A DNA stretch of 64,000 bases from Endocalyx cinctus (taxonomy: Eukaryota > Ascomycota > Sordariomycetes > Amphisphaeriales > Apiosporaceae). Below are positions 26,758-40,952 of the stretch, piece after piece; position 1 is the first letter of the stretch; the number at the start of each line of letters is the position of its first letter. The notes under the pieces are model-generated. The model saw only the letters and a program-made list of their open reading frames with translations, made no database searches and had not been told where the DNA came from. The stretch spans positions 4,230,171 through 4,294,170 of the forward strand of contig BCKC01000002.1 of NCBI GenBank assembly GCA_001600455.1, in the 5' to 3' direction. The translations under genes and the position numbers were made by a program.

Positions 26758-29700
26758 TAACGACATGAAATTTAAGAAAAAATAAATAAATAATAATATC
26801 CTTTTTTCAGCACGTTTAACATAGTAACATGCTTTACAAAGTACTACATCACAAAAATACGCAATTACGAGAAGCGGAGGGCCCTTCTCACAGGAAGCTC
26901 TCCGCTTTTAGCTAAAACTACGAGAAAAAGACTGCCACGTCTTCTTTGATACCCCTTCCCCTTCCAGACCAGCCATACAGTTGATGTGCTAGCAAGAAGG
27001 TTATTTCTTATGAAGAGGCTGTTCGCGGTGATTTACGACGTTAGGGGAGGAAATTAGACAGGACGACTCTGGAATTAATAGACTGTGTTTACCGGTTGCA
27101 TTAAGAACTAGAACAGACGTCAAGACATAGAATGCGTCACACATAAGATCGATGGATAAAATCATAAAGGGTAGATATATACACCTTGCGTTAAATACAG
27201 TATAATAATACTATTAATTTGTAGTACACGTTCTAAGGATGTCGTGCTGTGATAATAATACCTACTATTGCATGTAGCTGCAAGTAGTGTCTTGTGAATG
27301 GGTCTTGCCTACCAACCACTACCTGTATCAAATTAAGACCTGCACCTGAGCCAGCCCGCGCCGCTTTTAGTTCGACCTTGGCCCGAGACGAGCCCGAGCT
27401 GAGCACTTTTTCATACAAATAAGTCTACTTGCATTATGTCTATACCGTAAGTCTTCGTTATTTATGACCGACTTCCTAAGAAGTCGGCCTAGTCAAAGGG
27501 AGATGTCTAGTAGTATTTGTGGACCTTTCCTGTGTAAAACGAAGATTGCCAAAAGAATTATCATAAGAGTGAAAACAAGCCTTTTTCATCCCTGCAGAAT
27601 ATGGAGGTCGCCAAGTATACCCTCCTCATATTGTCGGATAAGGGGGTTGTGTGGTAAGGAAAGTGTTTGCACATGTGAACAAACTATTGCGCTCCGATTG
27701 TCCAGGTCCCATGGTCACCTGGGGTAAAAGTGCTTTATATAGACACATCACAGAATTATTCCGATACTCTGCTGACTCTAAATGACGTCGACGGTCCCGA
27801 AGTATTACTTCACTACCTAGGTAGTTAGTTGGGTGTTGCGCGGTAAGGGTACAACAACAAGAGATTTGTCGTCAAATTTAGTCTTCACGTTCACCCCATC
27901 GAGGCTCGTAACATGATATATTTAGCGAAGTCTACGATGTTACCGGTTCCAAAAGTAAACTCTATTCATTCAACGCACAGGAAAACAGCGCGTTACCACA
28001 TATATCATAATATAATGTATAGCAGGTATGGCCATTATCAACGTGAGGGATAAATCAGACCAGATCCCAGAAGTTCTGTTCCTTGAGACTCTTCGAACTT
28101 ACTTCGACAAGCTCCGGCAACTACTACATTCGTACCAATCAGTGTTCCAACCAACGTTAGCACATCTAGTTGTCGCATATTCTTAATACATACTTCGAGA
28201 GGCGGTCCACCTCTCGACATTGGCGAAGTAGCCTAGATATGTGCGGATAGACCTGGACGAGTATCCGAACCAGGCCCTGCCGGTTATCAAGTATGAGAAA
28301 TAATATCTGGTTTTTTAAAAATAACGAGACAACGATGGCTTGTGAGACCTGTTACACACATCTTACGTATCTGCCGTTCTAAAAGAAAACCGGTTTAAAA
28401 TCCCTTTTTTTTTCGAACCGTTCTAAATACCGTATGCATAATTTCGACATACATACATATATGCACCTCAGCCCTCCGATTGAGTCGAGCCTGTACAGTA
28501 AAAGCAGCTAGTATGCTAAGCCGGATTTATCATGTTTCAAAGAGGTGGTACAGTATTCAAGTCTTTACGTTCCTGATCTGGTTGATGTCAACGTGCCTTA
28601 GTGAGAGTGGACGGGCGATTGCTTCAGCGGTCCCTGAATACAACCCTCAGGGATTTAATGTTTAAAATTGGTACCAATGAGCGATTGCGAGTTTGACAAC
28701 GTGCCGTGACTTAGTCCGACTGTCAATTCAAGCTGACTAGTCAGCTCTTTTCTCTCTTTTTTTTTTTTTCTTTCTCTCTTCACATTGCTTTTTGACCTTG
28801 ATTTGAGCGGGGTAAGAAGGAAGTGATGCAGTGTAGCCCGAGGTTCAGCATATATTTAAGGCACGGGTCTTATTTTCTTTAGCTTCAGAAAAAAAATCAT
28901 AGAGGGAAGGGGAGGAAGAGGGGGAGGGGGTCTCGGGAGGCTTGATTGAAGAGGCCGCCGGTTGGTGAAGGTTGGTGAAATTAGTATCATGACGTTACGA
29001 CGGTCTAGAAGTAGGGGAATGGACGCTACCCTGGCAACCTACTTGTAAGTGGTTTTTGTTTTAGCTCCAAAGTTGAAAAGGGGGGGAGAGATCTACCAAT
29101 CATCGGCTGACAAGCTGTTCTGTGGCATAAAGAATAAAAAACAAGCTTGTCTAAGACAGGTCAATACTTTTCTTTAAAAGAAGTATTCAGCTGTGGCTGT
29201 CTCGTTGACTGAGCTGACACGTTGATCGAAAAAGCTTGCATATCGTAGAAATCATGACGAGTCTCTGCAGCAAAATCGATCGGGGGAGATCAAGATCGCT
29301 CGTAACATTCGTTGCATCTACATCTCCCCACGGACCCGCTAGCAAATATAAGCTTTGGCGATGATCCGGCTGCAGAGCTAGCACCACGTAGAGAACGGCG
29401 CGGTTCTGTACAGGTTCGAGACTTGGTATGCAAGATGGCTTTTCGTCTCCCTCATACTAGCGAGTAGCTATTACATAGCTACTGATTTGTCTACCTCTTC
29501 CGGGCGTACCTCTTCTTTTTTGGCGTCATCTATTGGGAGGCATCCCGATGACGTTAGAAGTAGCACATATGACAAAGCTCCCTCTTCCCCCCTCCTCTCC
29601 TTTAGCTGTGGTTGAGGGGTATCAAAGAGAAGCTCCTTGGTTCTGCGACAAGTATATAAACCTCGGAAGGCCACCCTGTAGAAGTCTTTAACTTTTCTCT

Positions 29701-29788
29701 ATTATCCCAACGTCTTCTACTTGGCATAAACCGTTTACAACTACTCCTCAGTACTATCAACGTCATATCCCCCTACTACTAAACTAAA
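26758..29788. other. 3-kb intergenic region ending in the DDR48-like promoter
   Basis: AT-rich with no supported gene. A 12-bp CCTAGG-centred palindrome sits at 27813-27824, identical to that at 4301-4312. The right end is the promoter of the next gene. Confidence 0.45.
29615..29660 (+). promoter_or_regulatory. TATA box and STRE-like element of the DDR48-like gene
   Basis: TATATAAA at 29653-29660 lies about 130 bases before the start codon. An AGGGG stress-element core is at 29615-29619 and another copy, CCCCT, at 29770-29774. This fits a stress-inducible gene; function is inferred from motif only. Confidence 0.5.
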
Positions 29789-30378
29789 ATGTCTTACAAC
29801 GACAACGACAACGTAAGGGTCCCTCCCTAGTCCCCCCCTATGGTTACATTACCATGAGACTTCGTAAGAGTATAAGACTAACTTGACACACCCGTATCTA
29901 GTCTGGCTTCGGCTCCAGCCGTGACAACGACAGCTACGGTTCCAGCCGTGGGGGAAACAACGACTCCTACGGATCGTCGAACCAGCGAGACAACTCCGAC
30001 TCGTACGGCAGCAGCAACACGTACGGATCGAGCAACGACAATAGCGATTCGTACGGGTCCTCCAACCGCAACAACAACAACAGTAACAGCAACAGCAACA
30101 GCTACGGATCTTCCACCTCTGGTGGATACGGCGGTAGCGGTAACAGGAGTAGTGGTAACAACAACGACTCCTCTTACGGGAGCGGCAATACCTACGGGAA
30201 TGACGATAGCTACGGCAGCAACAACAACAACAACAACAGCTCTTCCGGTCGTAACAACGACAGTACCGCCGGTAAGCTGATGGAGAAGGCCGGTGAGCTC
30301 TTGGGTAGCGATCGGTTGGAGAACAAGGGGCGCAGCAAGCGTGATGATGCCGGGTACGGTGGATCGAACGACTACTAG
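29789..30378 (+). CDS. DDR48-like Asn/Ser/Gly/Tyr repeat protein
   Basis: Exons: 29789-29812 (MSYNDNDN) and 29902-30378, with an 89-nt intron; 166 residues. Exon 2 is built from imperfect units of the form (N)nDSYGSS, about ten in all, the pattern of yeast stress protein Ddr48. It ends in a distinct charged tail, GKLMEKAGELLGSDRLENKG and KRDDAGYGG. The protein is very hydrophilic and low-complexity, with no signal peptide. Frame choice matters: the longest uninterrupted frame over this stretch gives a Thr-rich sequence, but only the frame used here joins to the ATG exon and shows the repeats. The TATA box and stress-like elements upstream agree. Confidence 0.78.
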
Positions 30379-30936
30379 ACGGTAGTTACTTCGGCTGGAT
30401 TGGCATTGCGCTGTGATGTTAGCATTGCTTAGTCGGGGCTTATTGGATATATTCTAGAATATTTCAGATATACTTGAGACAAGACAAGCGAAATAAATGA
30501 ATAAAAACTCTTTCATGTTGACTTTGTTTGACGATACACGGTTCTAAGACGTATCTAGGGTAAGTACCTCTTCGGCTGCTGTCGTTATCCAAGTGCAGTT
30601 CCAATGTTGAAGTATCGAAAATCATAGCATCGATACCTCTCTCCTGAGAATATAGCATGTCTCCATTCCCGAGTTTACATGATCAGATAAATATTCACAT
30701 TGTCTGGTGCCGTAATAAGCAATGATGTCGATCTACCTCGAGCTGTTTATAATGTGTGCAGCTTGATGGTCATTTTTAATTGCTTCACACTAGAGTAGAA
30801 CACGGATAATGGTATTAATAGATGGTTTGGTGCATCTTGCTGTTCTTGGTGTCATAGGAGAACATTCTCCTCAGAAATATTATCTCTAATATACATGTAC
30901 AATGATTAGGTTTTACATATTTTTAAGTATTTAATT
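30379..30936. other. Convergent 3' spacer
   Basis: About 560 bases between convergent genes, AT-rich, with no gene seen. Confidence 0.45.
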
Positions 30937-33095
30937 TTACAATCTTATCCGACCACCGCTGAACCAGTTTCCGTTATCCGTACCCGCCGCTCCGCTCTGG
31001 CCGGCGTTGTCGTCGTCGTCATCGCCACCCATCCACTTAGGCTTCTTGAAGCCGTCGCCGATATCCCGCAGCCATTTCGGCGTATCTATAGTATCGATGG
31101 TGTTCTTGAAACGATGACCCAAGTCGGCGAAGAAGTTATCCTCCTCGGGTTCTTCCTCGTCCGCTCTCGCGCCTCGGGGGCGCGCCGCGCTTCTCGTGGA
31201 AGGCTGGTCTCGGTAAGAGGGCGACGTGGCGAAGGGCGTTCGGGCGCCTTCGTTCCGGGCCGACGGCATCGTGAGGATGGGCGCGGATCTACCGGATCCC
31301 GACCTCGCCGCTGCTTCGTGTAATCTTCGCGAGATCGAGGTTCCGTTCAACTCGCGCTCTATCAAGTCCCTTCCTTCGCGCCACGAACCCGTGCCGTAAC
31401 CCGTAGGATTTTCTTCCTCGTCATCCACGAGGTCGACGCCAAATCCGAACATCCGCTTCACCTTGCCGTAGAGACCGAACAAAGTCGCGAGGACGGGGAG
31501 CAGTACGAAGATAGGAAATAGCAAATCAAACCATTTCCCGAGTGGTGTGAGGTTGACGTATTGTCCGAGAATACCGTAAAATGTCGTCCTTTCGTAAATA
31601 TCTCGAGATAGAAAAGTCACGAAATTGTATGATAGCGGAACACTCAGCTTGGCAACTTGGCCCGCGTACCAAAATGCCGACTCATGCGCGGTGTTCCTCC
31701 GCACAAGAGCACGACCGCGCCAAACCTTGACTTCAGTAACAGAGTGCAAAGCCGCCGCACACATGTATAATATCCAGAAGGCGGCGATCAGCTGCCCCGC
31801 GAAACCTATCCGCCCATCATCCCCTGTCCAGTGGTGAACGACAGTATATCGGATCACGGATAGAAAAGGGAAAGCAGATTTGACTAATTCCGACCAAATG
31901 ATACATGCCGAGGCTAGCACAAGGAAACCACCGAAGAAAATATGGAAGTATGGAACAAAACAACAATAGAATAGGTAACGAGTGTAAGGGTTTAGAATGG
32001 TAAGCCGGCCAAAGAAAGACGATCTCGGTGATGATGCGCCAAAGTCGAGTTTCTTCGACGCCGTCGCATCTATTATTGCTTGAGACCTTGAAGCGTCGGA
32101 AAGGAGGCGATCCCACTCATCGACATATCGCGATTTTGTATGCCGTGCGCGCATTAGTTGGCGCGTCAGATCAGCTAGGTATTTCTCCGTGATAACAGTG
32201 GGTATAATGCGACTGTCGTTATTCGAGTTGGAAATAACACTCCGTGGCCTCGGCTCAGGTATGCTGCATAGCTCAGCGAGCTCTTCGATCCAATCGATGT
32301 AAATTCTGGCGCTCCCAGTCTTGCGTTTGCTAAGTTCTGACACTTGGACTTCCAATTCTTCCAATGTGACAAGTGAGTCTTCCATCTTCTCATATAGTGA
32401 CGGCGCTTTTGTTTGGAGTCGCCGTAAACGTCCAGTCAGACTAGCATCCCTGATGAGGCCTCGTGGTATAGCGACTAAACCATGTCCCATGAGGTAAATA
32501 GCGAGGATTAAACCCCAGCAGTAGGCAAGAGCCATAATCAGGGCCTTTAAGGAAACAAATGAAGGGCCGTATGATATGAAGAAGTAGACAAGACCAACAA
32601 TTCCGGCACTCAGGATAATAGCATAATATTGCGCATTCGAACGTAAGGAATATAGGACTCGATCTTTGGGTTCTCGATAGCCGGCGTCGGAATACTCGGC
32701 AAGAATGGGCAGTATGAACCTGTCAACCTGGAAGTTAGAATATAATAAAGAACATGGCTAGGGGTCTTTATCGCTTGAACTTACCAAGTCAAGACAAATG
32801 TCAACCAGTACGATATCCTCCACGATACCAATAAGGCCCTATCCGGAAGCCATATACCCTTGGTCGCTTCATCATCGGTACTTGCGCTAGATGCAAGATC
32901 GATCGGAACAAGTAAGACGATACTCGCAGGTAGCCATAGGGCAAAGAAGACGGGGACTAGGAGGTAGGCGGGCGTGGTTCGCAAGGGTACATAATGTCTA
33001 AGGATAAGGAGGACGAGTACAGAAATGATGACAAGAGATATAACCGAAACGACTATGGAGGGAACAGGAGACGAGCTCCCTGCTGATAATAACAT
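30937..33095 (-). CDS. LMBR1-domain multi-pass membrane protein (LMBRD2-like)
   Basis: Exons: 32785-33095 and 30937-32719, with a 65-nt intron; 697 residues. An extracellular N-terminus is followed by about nine hydrophobic segments, for example IVVSVISLVIISVLVLLIL, YLLVPVFFALWLPASIVLLV, FHIFFGGFLVLASACIIW and LLFPIFVLLPVLATLFGLY. A coiled-coil loop (LEELEVQVSELSKRK) lies between the fourth and fifth segments, as in LMBR1/LMBRD2 proteins. The C-terminal ~170 residues are cytoplasmic, disordered and charged, ending with an acidic patch. Human LMBRD2 has been linked to GPCR signalling; the fungal role is not defined. The acceptor is the second of two AGs, chosen because only it gives LTWFILPIL in frame. 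Confidence 0.87.
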
Positions 33096-35350
33096 GGTGA
33101 AGGTATTGATTCAATCCATAGAGTAGCAGAATTTTAATTAAAGGGAGGAAGAAATATAAAAAGTTTTAAACCTTTAACATGGGAAAATAGATTGCACCGG
33201 GCGCAAATGGTAGTGCACTTTTAGACTGTGCCTCTAACGCGATAAGTTGCGCATGCTAATTTTGGAGTCGTAATCCGTTACAAGAGGCTAGGGGTGGGAG
33301 GTGACGTAGATTGTAACTTGAGTAATAAAAATTTAAGTGGCGAATGAACTAATCAGTTACTGGGCAGCTGGGCTACTGGGCTAGTCCACTACGTGTAGTG
33401 TACTGTAGATTAGGGGATCTGTGGCTGATACAAAGACTGGGCGTCTAAGATTGTACGGCCTGTACCGTTAATTATGGAGATTCCTGAAAGTCCACCTCTT
33501 TCATTTTCATGTCGAGTACCGACGTCTCTGATTCACGCAGAAAGATGCTTTATACACATAATCCTTGTTCCGCTACACTTCACCATACATAGTATTGTTA
33601 TATTCGTGTTCATGCCATATAGGATATACGCATAATGGAAGATCTGATGTGAACTGAGCGCGCTTGTAAACGCATAAAGCCTTTCGCACTGTCAGAAGAG
33701 GAGAGCAGCTATTCCTAAGTTAAATGTCTTAATCCCTCACGATTGTTCTAGGTATACCTGAAACCTTTGGACAGTCGTAATGGTGGAAAGGGCTTTAAGC
33801 AGCACCTGGCTGTACAGCGCTACCTTCACAGCTCCAACCTTGGTGACGCTGGAGGTGGAATACTGTAAAGCGTCTTCTCTTCCAAAGCCATCACTCGACG
33901 CCGTGAAACTGCCATAATGCACAAAAAAGCATGCCTAAAAACCATTTCATATCGTGATCCAACTGCACACTGGACAAGAATATGCTCGAGTTGGTATTAT
34001 AAACTTATGGATAGACTGGTAGCAATATATGTTATGTTATGTTATGTTATGTTATTTTATTGTTATTGCTGAGTGGTCTTCTAGGTCGCTTTATCTAGTT
34101 GAATGCAGTTTGTTACATGCCCTAGAAACACCTATTCCTACTTGACTCTGACTGGAGAAGAGACTCGGGTTTATTGGGTTTAAAAACCCGCAAGATGATC
34201 ACCTAGAACCTTAAACCACCCCTCGACTTCGGTGCTAAGTGGATGGTGTGGGGGTCAAGTGAAGGTAACCTGAACTTCACAAGACTATCGATCCATAAAA
34301 GTGGTTTAACGATGGTATGTAGTTTTTATACGTTGTTATAGCTTCATGGTGTTAAGTGATTGTGTTGGGATGATGGGAGATAGGAACGTGAGAAGATAAA
34401 ATAAAAGAAAATATGAGAAAGAAAGGGACTACTAAGTACTCAACTTATTCGTATAAAAGAAACGGAGGCATAACACTCATTGACAGACTCATGGGAGATT
34501 CCTTCTCTCTCATCGTGGTCTCGAAAATATTCCAAATTAGTCTATATAACTTATGGCATCGTCACTTTCACCTTGAAATGTAACACCACCTGCTACTTCT
34601 AAACTTATATGAATACTAAAGAAGGAGAAGACTTAGTGGGTGATATGAAAAGAAAGTTCTCTCAGAGCCTAGATACATAACGGTTACCTTGGCAATTGCT
34701 ATAGACTTTGGCTTGAAAGTAAATTATATAGGAAATATCCATATAGATCCATATTGAACGTTTGAGCTGTGATGCTTGAACAACCAGACAGCCAGAGTCC
34801 TCTCTGGAAATATCTGGTATAAGAAAGCTTGCTAGTTATAGAGGGTTATATGTCAAAAAAGGTTCCTAATATAGTACACTTTAGGGGTACTTAATAGGAC
34901 TACTGTCAGTGATAATTGCATACTGTGTCTCAATATTTATAAGGCTTCCAATAGGCCTATTAAAAGCCTGCAATGAGGTAACATACTGTCTAAAGCTACA
35001 GTAATCCATTTTAAAATTTACTGTATTGAAGACCAAACCTACAGGGGTAGCTATGTGAAACTAACTGGCCACTAAAAGAAAAGAGACCCCAGATTTTTTT
35101 TTATAGAGGAAGAGGCCAGCTAAGTATCTACAAGAATCAAATCCATGTGAATGGTATTGTGCACCTCACACGATCACCAACGCCTAGGCCATTTGCGCCG
35201 CTTCTTAACATTAAAACATTAGTCTTCCCTCACTATTTTTTTCATACCTGTCTTTCTTCTTGCATATCTTTTACCCCTCCCTTTTCCCTTTTTCCTTGTT
35301 TCTCTTTAATTAGGTTTTCTTATCCCTCCCAAAAGAGGGCCGTATCGACG
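33096..35350. other. Intergenic region with a GTTAT microsatellite
   Basis: 2.25 kb of AT-rich sequence, with the (GTTAT)5 tract at 34031-34055 and pyrimidine-rich leader before 35351. No gene supported. Confidence 0.45.
34031..34055. repeat. (GTTAT)5 pentanucleotide microsatellite
   Basis: Five perfect units, extended by a degenerate TTTTATTGTTATT. Confidence 0.9.
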
Positions 35351-36431
35351 ATGTGGTCGACGGTGTTTTCGGCCTTGTGCTTGGTAGCTACGGCCTGGGC
35401 TGCCGTAGACCGTGGTGAAGATGGAAACGTCAGAAGCATTGCCGTAAGCTCGAAGCGTTTTGAATTGCATCAAAACAATTGCTGATTGATACTGCCCCTT
35501 AGCTACGTACACATACTTTGAAACAGCCATACCTTGACTCTGATATGTCTAGCCGATGGTATGATTTCGGAGGCGATACCATTATTAGGACAGATTCGTA
35601 TGTTTCCCTTTTGCCTATCATATTTGATATGATCTATTCAAGAGCTAATCTCTGTTCATTTGAAGCTATATTCGACTTTCGTCCGAACGCCCCTCGCTGA
35701 ATGGATGGCTATTTTCGCGAGTGCCATTGACCGCCACGAATTGGGAAATTGAAGTGGAATTTAAGATACATGGACATAGCCAATTGTTTGGCGACGGGTT
35801 CGCGATGTGGCTTACAAAGGAGCGCGGGCAAATCGGTCCCGTATTTGGTCACGCAGACAACTTCGAAGGACTCGGCATCTTTTTCGATACGTATAAAAAC
35901 AATCGACCTGGCGTCGTATTTCCTTACGTCATGGCCATGGTGGGCGATGGAAAGACTTCTTACAACAAGGACAACGATGGCAAGAACACCGAATTCGCCG
36001 GCTGCTCGGCTCGTGGTATCCGAAACGCGAATATCCCTACCAAGTTCAAGTTGACCTACTTCCAAGACAAATCCCTAAAGCTCGAGCTACAGTACAAGAA
36101 AGAAGACGAATGGCAACTTTGCTTCGAAACTTCTGAGCCACCTTCCATCCCGTCGGTTACTTATCTCGGATTTAGCGCCGAGACCGGCGAGCTGAGCGAC
36201 AATCACGATATCATTTCAATTGACGCCAGGAACCTGTACACCACCGGCGGCTCTTCCTCAAGCAAACCGACGCCGGGTAAGGGGAACGCGAAGGGCTTGA
36301 AGGACAAGAAAAAGGGCGGTAGCTGGACCTGGTTCTTCTTCAAGATTCTCTTGGTCGGACTGGTTCTCGGTGGAGGTTACGTCGGCTTCACGATGTATCG
36401 GGCAAACCAAAAGAGGAGCCACCGTTTTTGA
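35351..36431 (+). CDS. L-type (legume-like) lectin of the early secretory pathway, Emp47/VIP36-like
   Basis: This is a type I membrane lectin binding high-mannose glycans of cargo glycoproteins between ER and Golgi. Exons: 35351-35443, 35503-35597 and 35666-36431; 317 residues. There is a signal peptide (STVFSALCLVATAWA), then the lectin fold with RTHTLKQPYL, RWYDFGGD, NGWLFSRVPL, FGDGFAMWLTKERG, GIFFDTYKNN and GDGKTSYNKDNDGK. The Asp/Asn residues in the YKNN region are the usual calcium and mannose ligands. A Lys/Gly-rich stalk precedes the transmembrane segment WFFFKILLVGLVLGGGYVGF. A short basic tail ends RSHRF, without a KKxx retrieval signal, more like VIP36 than Emp47. Confidence 0.9.
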
Positions 36432-39271
36432 GGGTTAGATTGATTTGATACATGATTGTAAAAAAAGGGGCTAGGAAGTTTAATTTCTGGTGATAGGGGT
36501 ATTGCAGAATAGTGGGAAGTCGTATATATCGACCAGATGCGAAGGGATTGGATTCACTACTTTGTGGACTACTACAACTCTTACTTGTACATCAGTGTAA
36601 AGGCATCAGCCAGCTGTGTATAAGATGGACTTAAAAAAAGAATTAACCATGATGACGAATAAAAATATATGAAAATCTACAGTGTGACGGACCAAATATC
36701 TCTTGTTGGGTCATAATTCATCTCAGTATATGTCTCAGGCAGCCTTTTCCACCTACCTCTACTCATTGAACAAGTTTAAATAAAGAATCAGATAGGACGG
36801 GTTGACTCGTTACTTGTGATGAGTAATATGTGTGTAAGAATATGAATGTTCTTCAACTTCCAATCAGTTGCCATTATTCAAGATACACCTTGCGTATTTC
36901 AGCCCCCAGGACCACTATAATACTGGAGACATACAGCACAATATCTTGTTAACGGCTAACTAAAACAGTTAGGATATAGCAGTAAAAAGATATCCTGGAG
37001 AGTTCATGGTACAGATAGCCGTACAGCAGATCCGCATCAGCAGATCGTAGGCACAGTAGTAACACACCACCTTATCGTGCAGGTTGGTTCCGATCTTCCG
37101 CCGGTGGGAAGCAGGACCGACAAATAGGAACGGTTCAAAGTGAAAGAATCCCAGCCACTCGTCTTGCCAGTACCACCTGACTGAATGTTACCTACGGTTT
37201 TGCTGCGACGTCAGTTCTGAAAATCGACGTATACTTATTCCTTCCTGCCTACTTCCCAAGGTTAATGAACCTATCTGCCTGCCTATATTGACAAGACAAA
37301 AGGTAGCGGTGAGAGAAGGTTCTGCAAAAAAAAAAAAAAAAAAAAAGAGGAAGGGGGACTTCTTGCATATATATTTATCTGCCTTGGATAAGTAGATTTG
37401 TGTATGGACGAACGGATGGTGATAATTATGCGCAGAGAGGTACCATGACATGTTATGTGTGAATATGCCTTATACTCGGGCACATCAAGTCAAGAGGGAA
37501 GGCATATTTATGAAATTAACTCACCAATATCAGTATGTGGTGTTACTCTAGCGAACTTTTAAGACAACTACTTGTGACTGATAAGAACTACTACAAGTAC
37601 GTACTCGGGAGAAGAGAATTAATTGGATTGATCCTTTCGAATTGAAACAGAAATGGAACCCCCACTTTATTCGATCATTCAGATAGCTCCGATACTTCTC
37701 TGTTATTAGTTCTACTGCGTACACAGGGCTCACAGCCAGACTACGTGGTTTATTATTAACAACTCAACCCACTTTCTGCCATTTAAACGAGAATAAACCT
37801 AGTAAACCAACTCTCCTTCAACTACATACACCTTATACAGTAACTACTTTACTTATTAAGTAAGTAAGTAGGGGACAAAACAAAAAGGTGCATTAATAGA
37901 AAGAGGATTTAAGGAGAGAGAGAAAAAAAAAGAGAGACACTACACACATCTTGGCAATAGTGACAAGCAAAATCCTCTAATAGACTATCGTAATAAAAAC
38001 TTTATTTTTGTCTCCCCTCCCTTCCTCACCTATCCCACATCCCCGCTGTCGATGGTTGACTATTCTAGTCTACCCACTTCGCTCTTTAAACCTATCGTCA
38101 TTTTCCTCACTACTTATTATTAGGTAGTTACTACTACTATTACAGTACTATTCCTGAACACTCGGGTGTATGACCTAGGGTAGTTACTTAGTAGTAGGGT
38201 AATATCTTCTTTGATCTTACTGCTTACAGACTTGGAGGAAAAGAAGAAGAAAAAAGTACCTACCCAGCTATCTATCTTTAAATGTCTTTGCTTTCCTTCA
38301 GGTAGAGCAAGTCTGAGAAGTAGTAGTTCTTAAAAGCAAGTAATGTCGACCTTAGTCTCAATTCGAATTTATTAACTCAAGACGTTGTGGACTTTCACCT
38401 ACGCTACAGTATTATACATACCGGCCTTCACCGTTATAATTCTTCCTTATTTATTTTCATATATTAAGACACTTTATTATATCCAACAAATTATATAACT
38501 TCCTACTTCTCATATATTATTATATAATTTTATTTATTAGGTAGGGGCCTCTTAGTTCCGTCCATCAGCGGCCCACCACACCTAATCCTCAGTTTTATTT
38601 TTATTCTTTAAAACCGTCCTATCGGTTACTTCGTTTCTTTTTTGGAAGAAAGAGCCTCATATCCGATACAAAAAGCAGTACCGCTCAATTGACCTCATAG
38701 ATATCATTCAAAGCTAATCTCTTTGTATACTTAACTAATAAGTCTTGATGGGTCACTGAAAGCATCCATATCATTTCTTATTCTTCTATATCGCTATTTT
38801 ACGACCTATTATCGGAAATATCTCCCCGAGAGCCACAGAGGAACATATTCAACTGCACTCATTCTCGTGCTTCTCTCCTAAAACTCGACCTTACTTCTCG
38901 AGTCCTACCACCGTCTCACCTAGATCACTCGGAATAGGTAGACAGTGGTCTCCCTCGAAAAGTAATCTTTTTTTTCCCCTTTTCACGGGAATGTACCCAT
39001 CCTAGATACCCCGCTGTACTCGCGACTTGTCGCCGCCGCCTCCCATCACCTTGAAGCGCATGCGCCCTTAAACCTACCGACTTCCCATCCATTGATATCC
39101 TGAATACGAGAAAATTATCTTTAACGGTAAAATCTTTACCTAACTGCTCAATTGATGCTCAAAGCGACCTCTTTTATCGAACCAGCCGGCCGCACACATC
39201 CTATTTCTTCCGTCCGTGCTTGCAGTCGATACCTTCGCGGGTAAATCCTCCAACCCCCCACTCGAATATCA
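36432..39271. other. Long intergenic region / PKA leader
   Basis: 2.8 kb. It includes a 20-nt poly-A at 37327-37346, AT-rich DNA and long pyrimidine-rich stretches from about 38,000 that look like a long promoter and 5' leader of the PKA gene. No gene supported. Confidence 0.45.

Positions 39272-40952
<1,681 letters not shown>

Noticed and set aside
29921..30280. Thr-rich 119-codon frame
   Set aside because: Wrong frame of the DDR48-like exon; it lacks a link to the upstream ATG exon.
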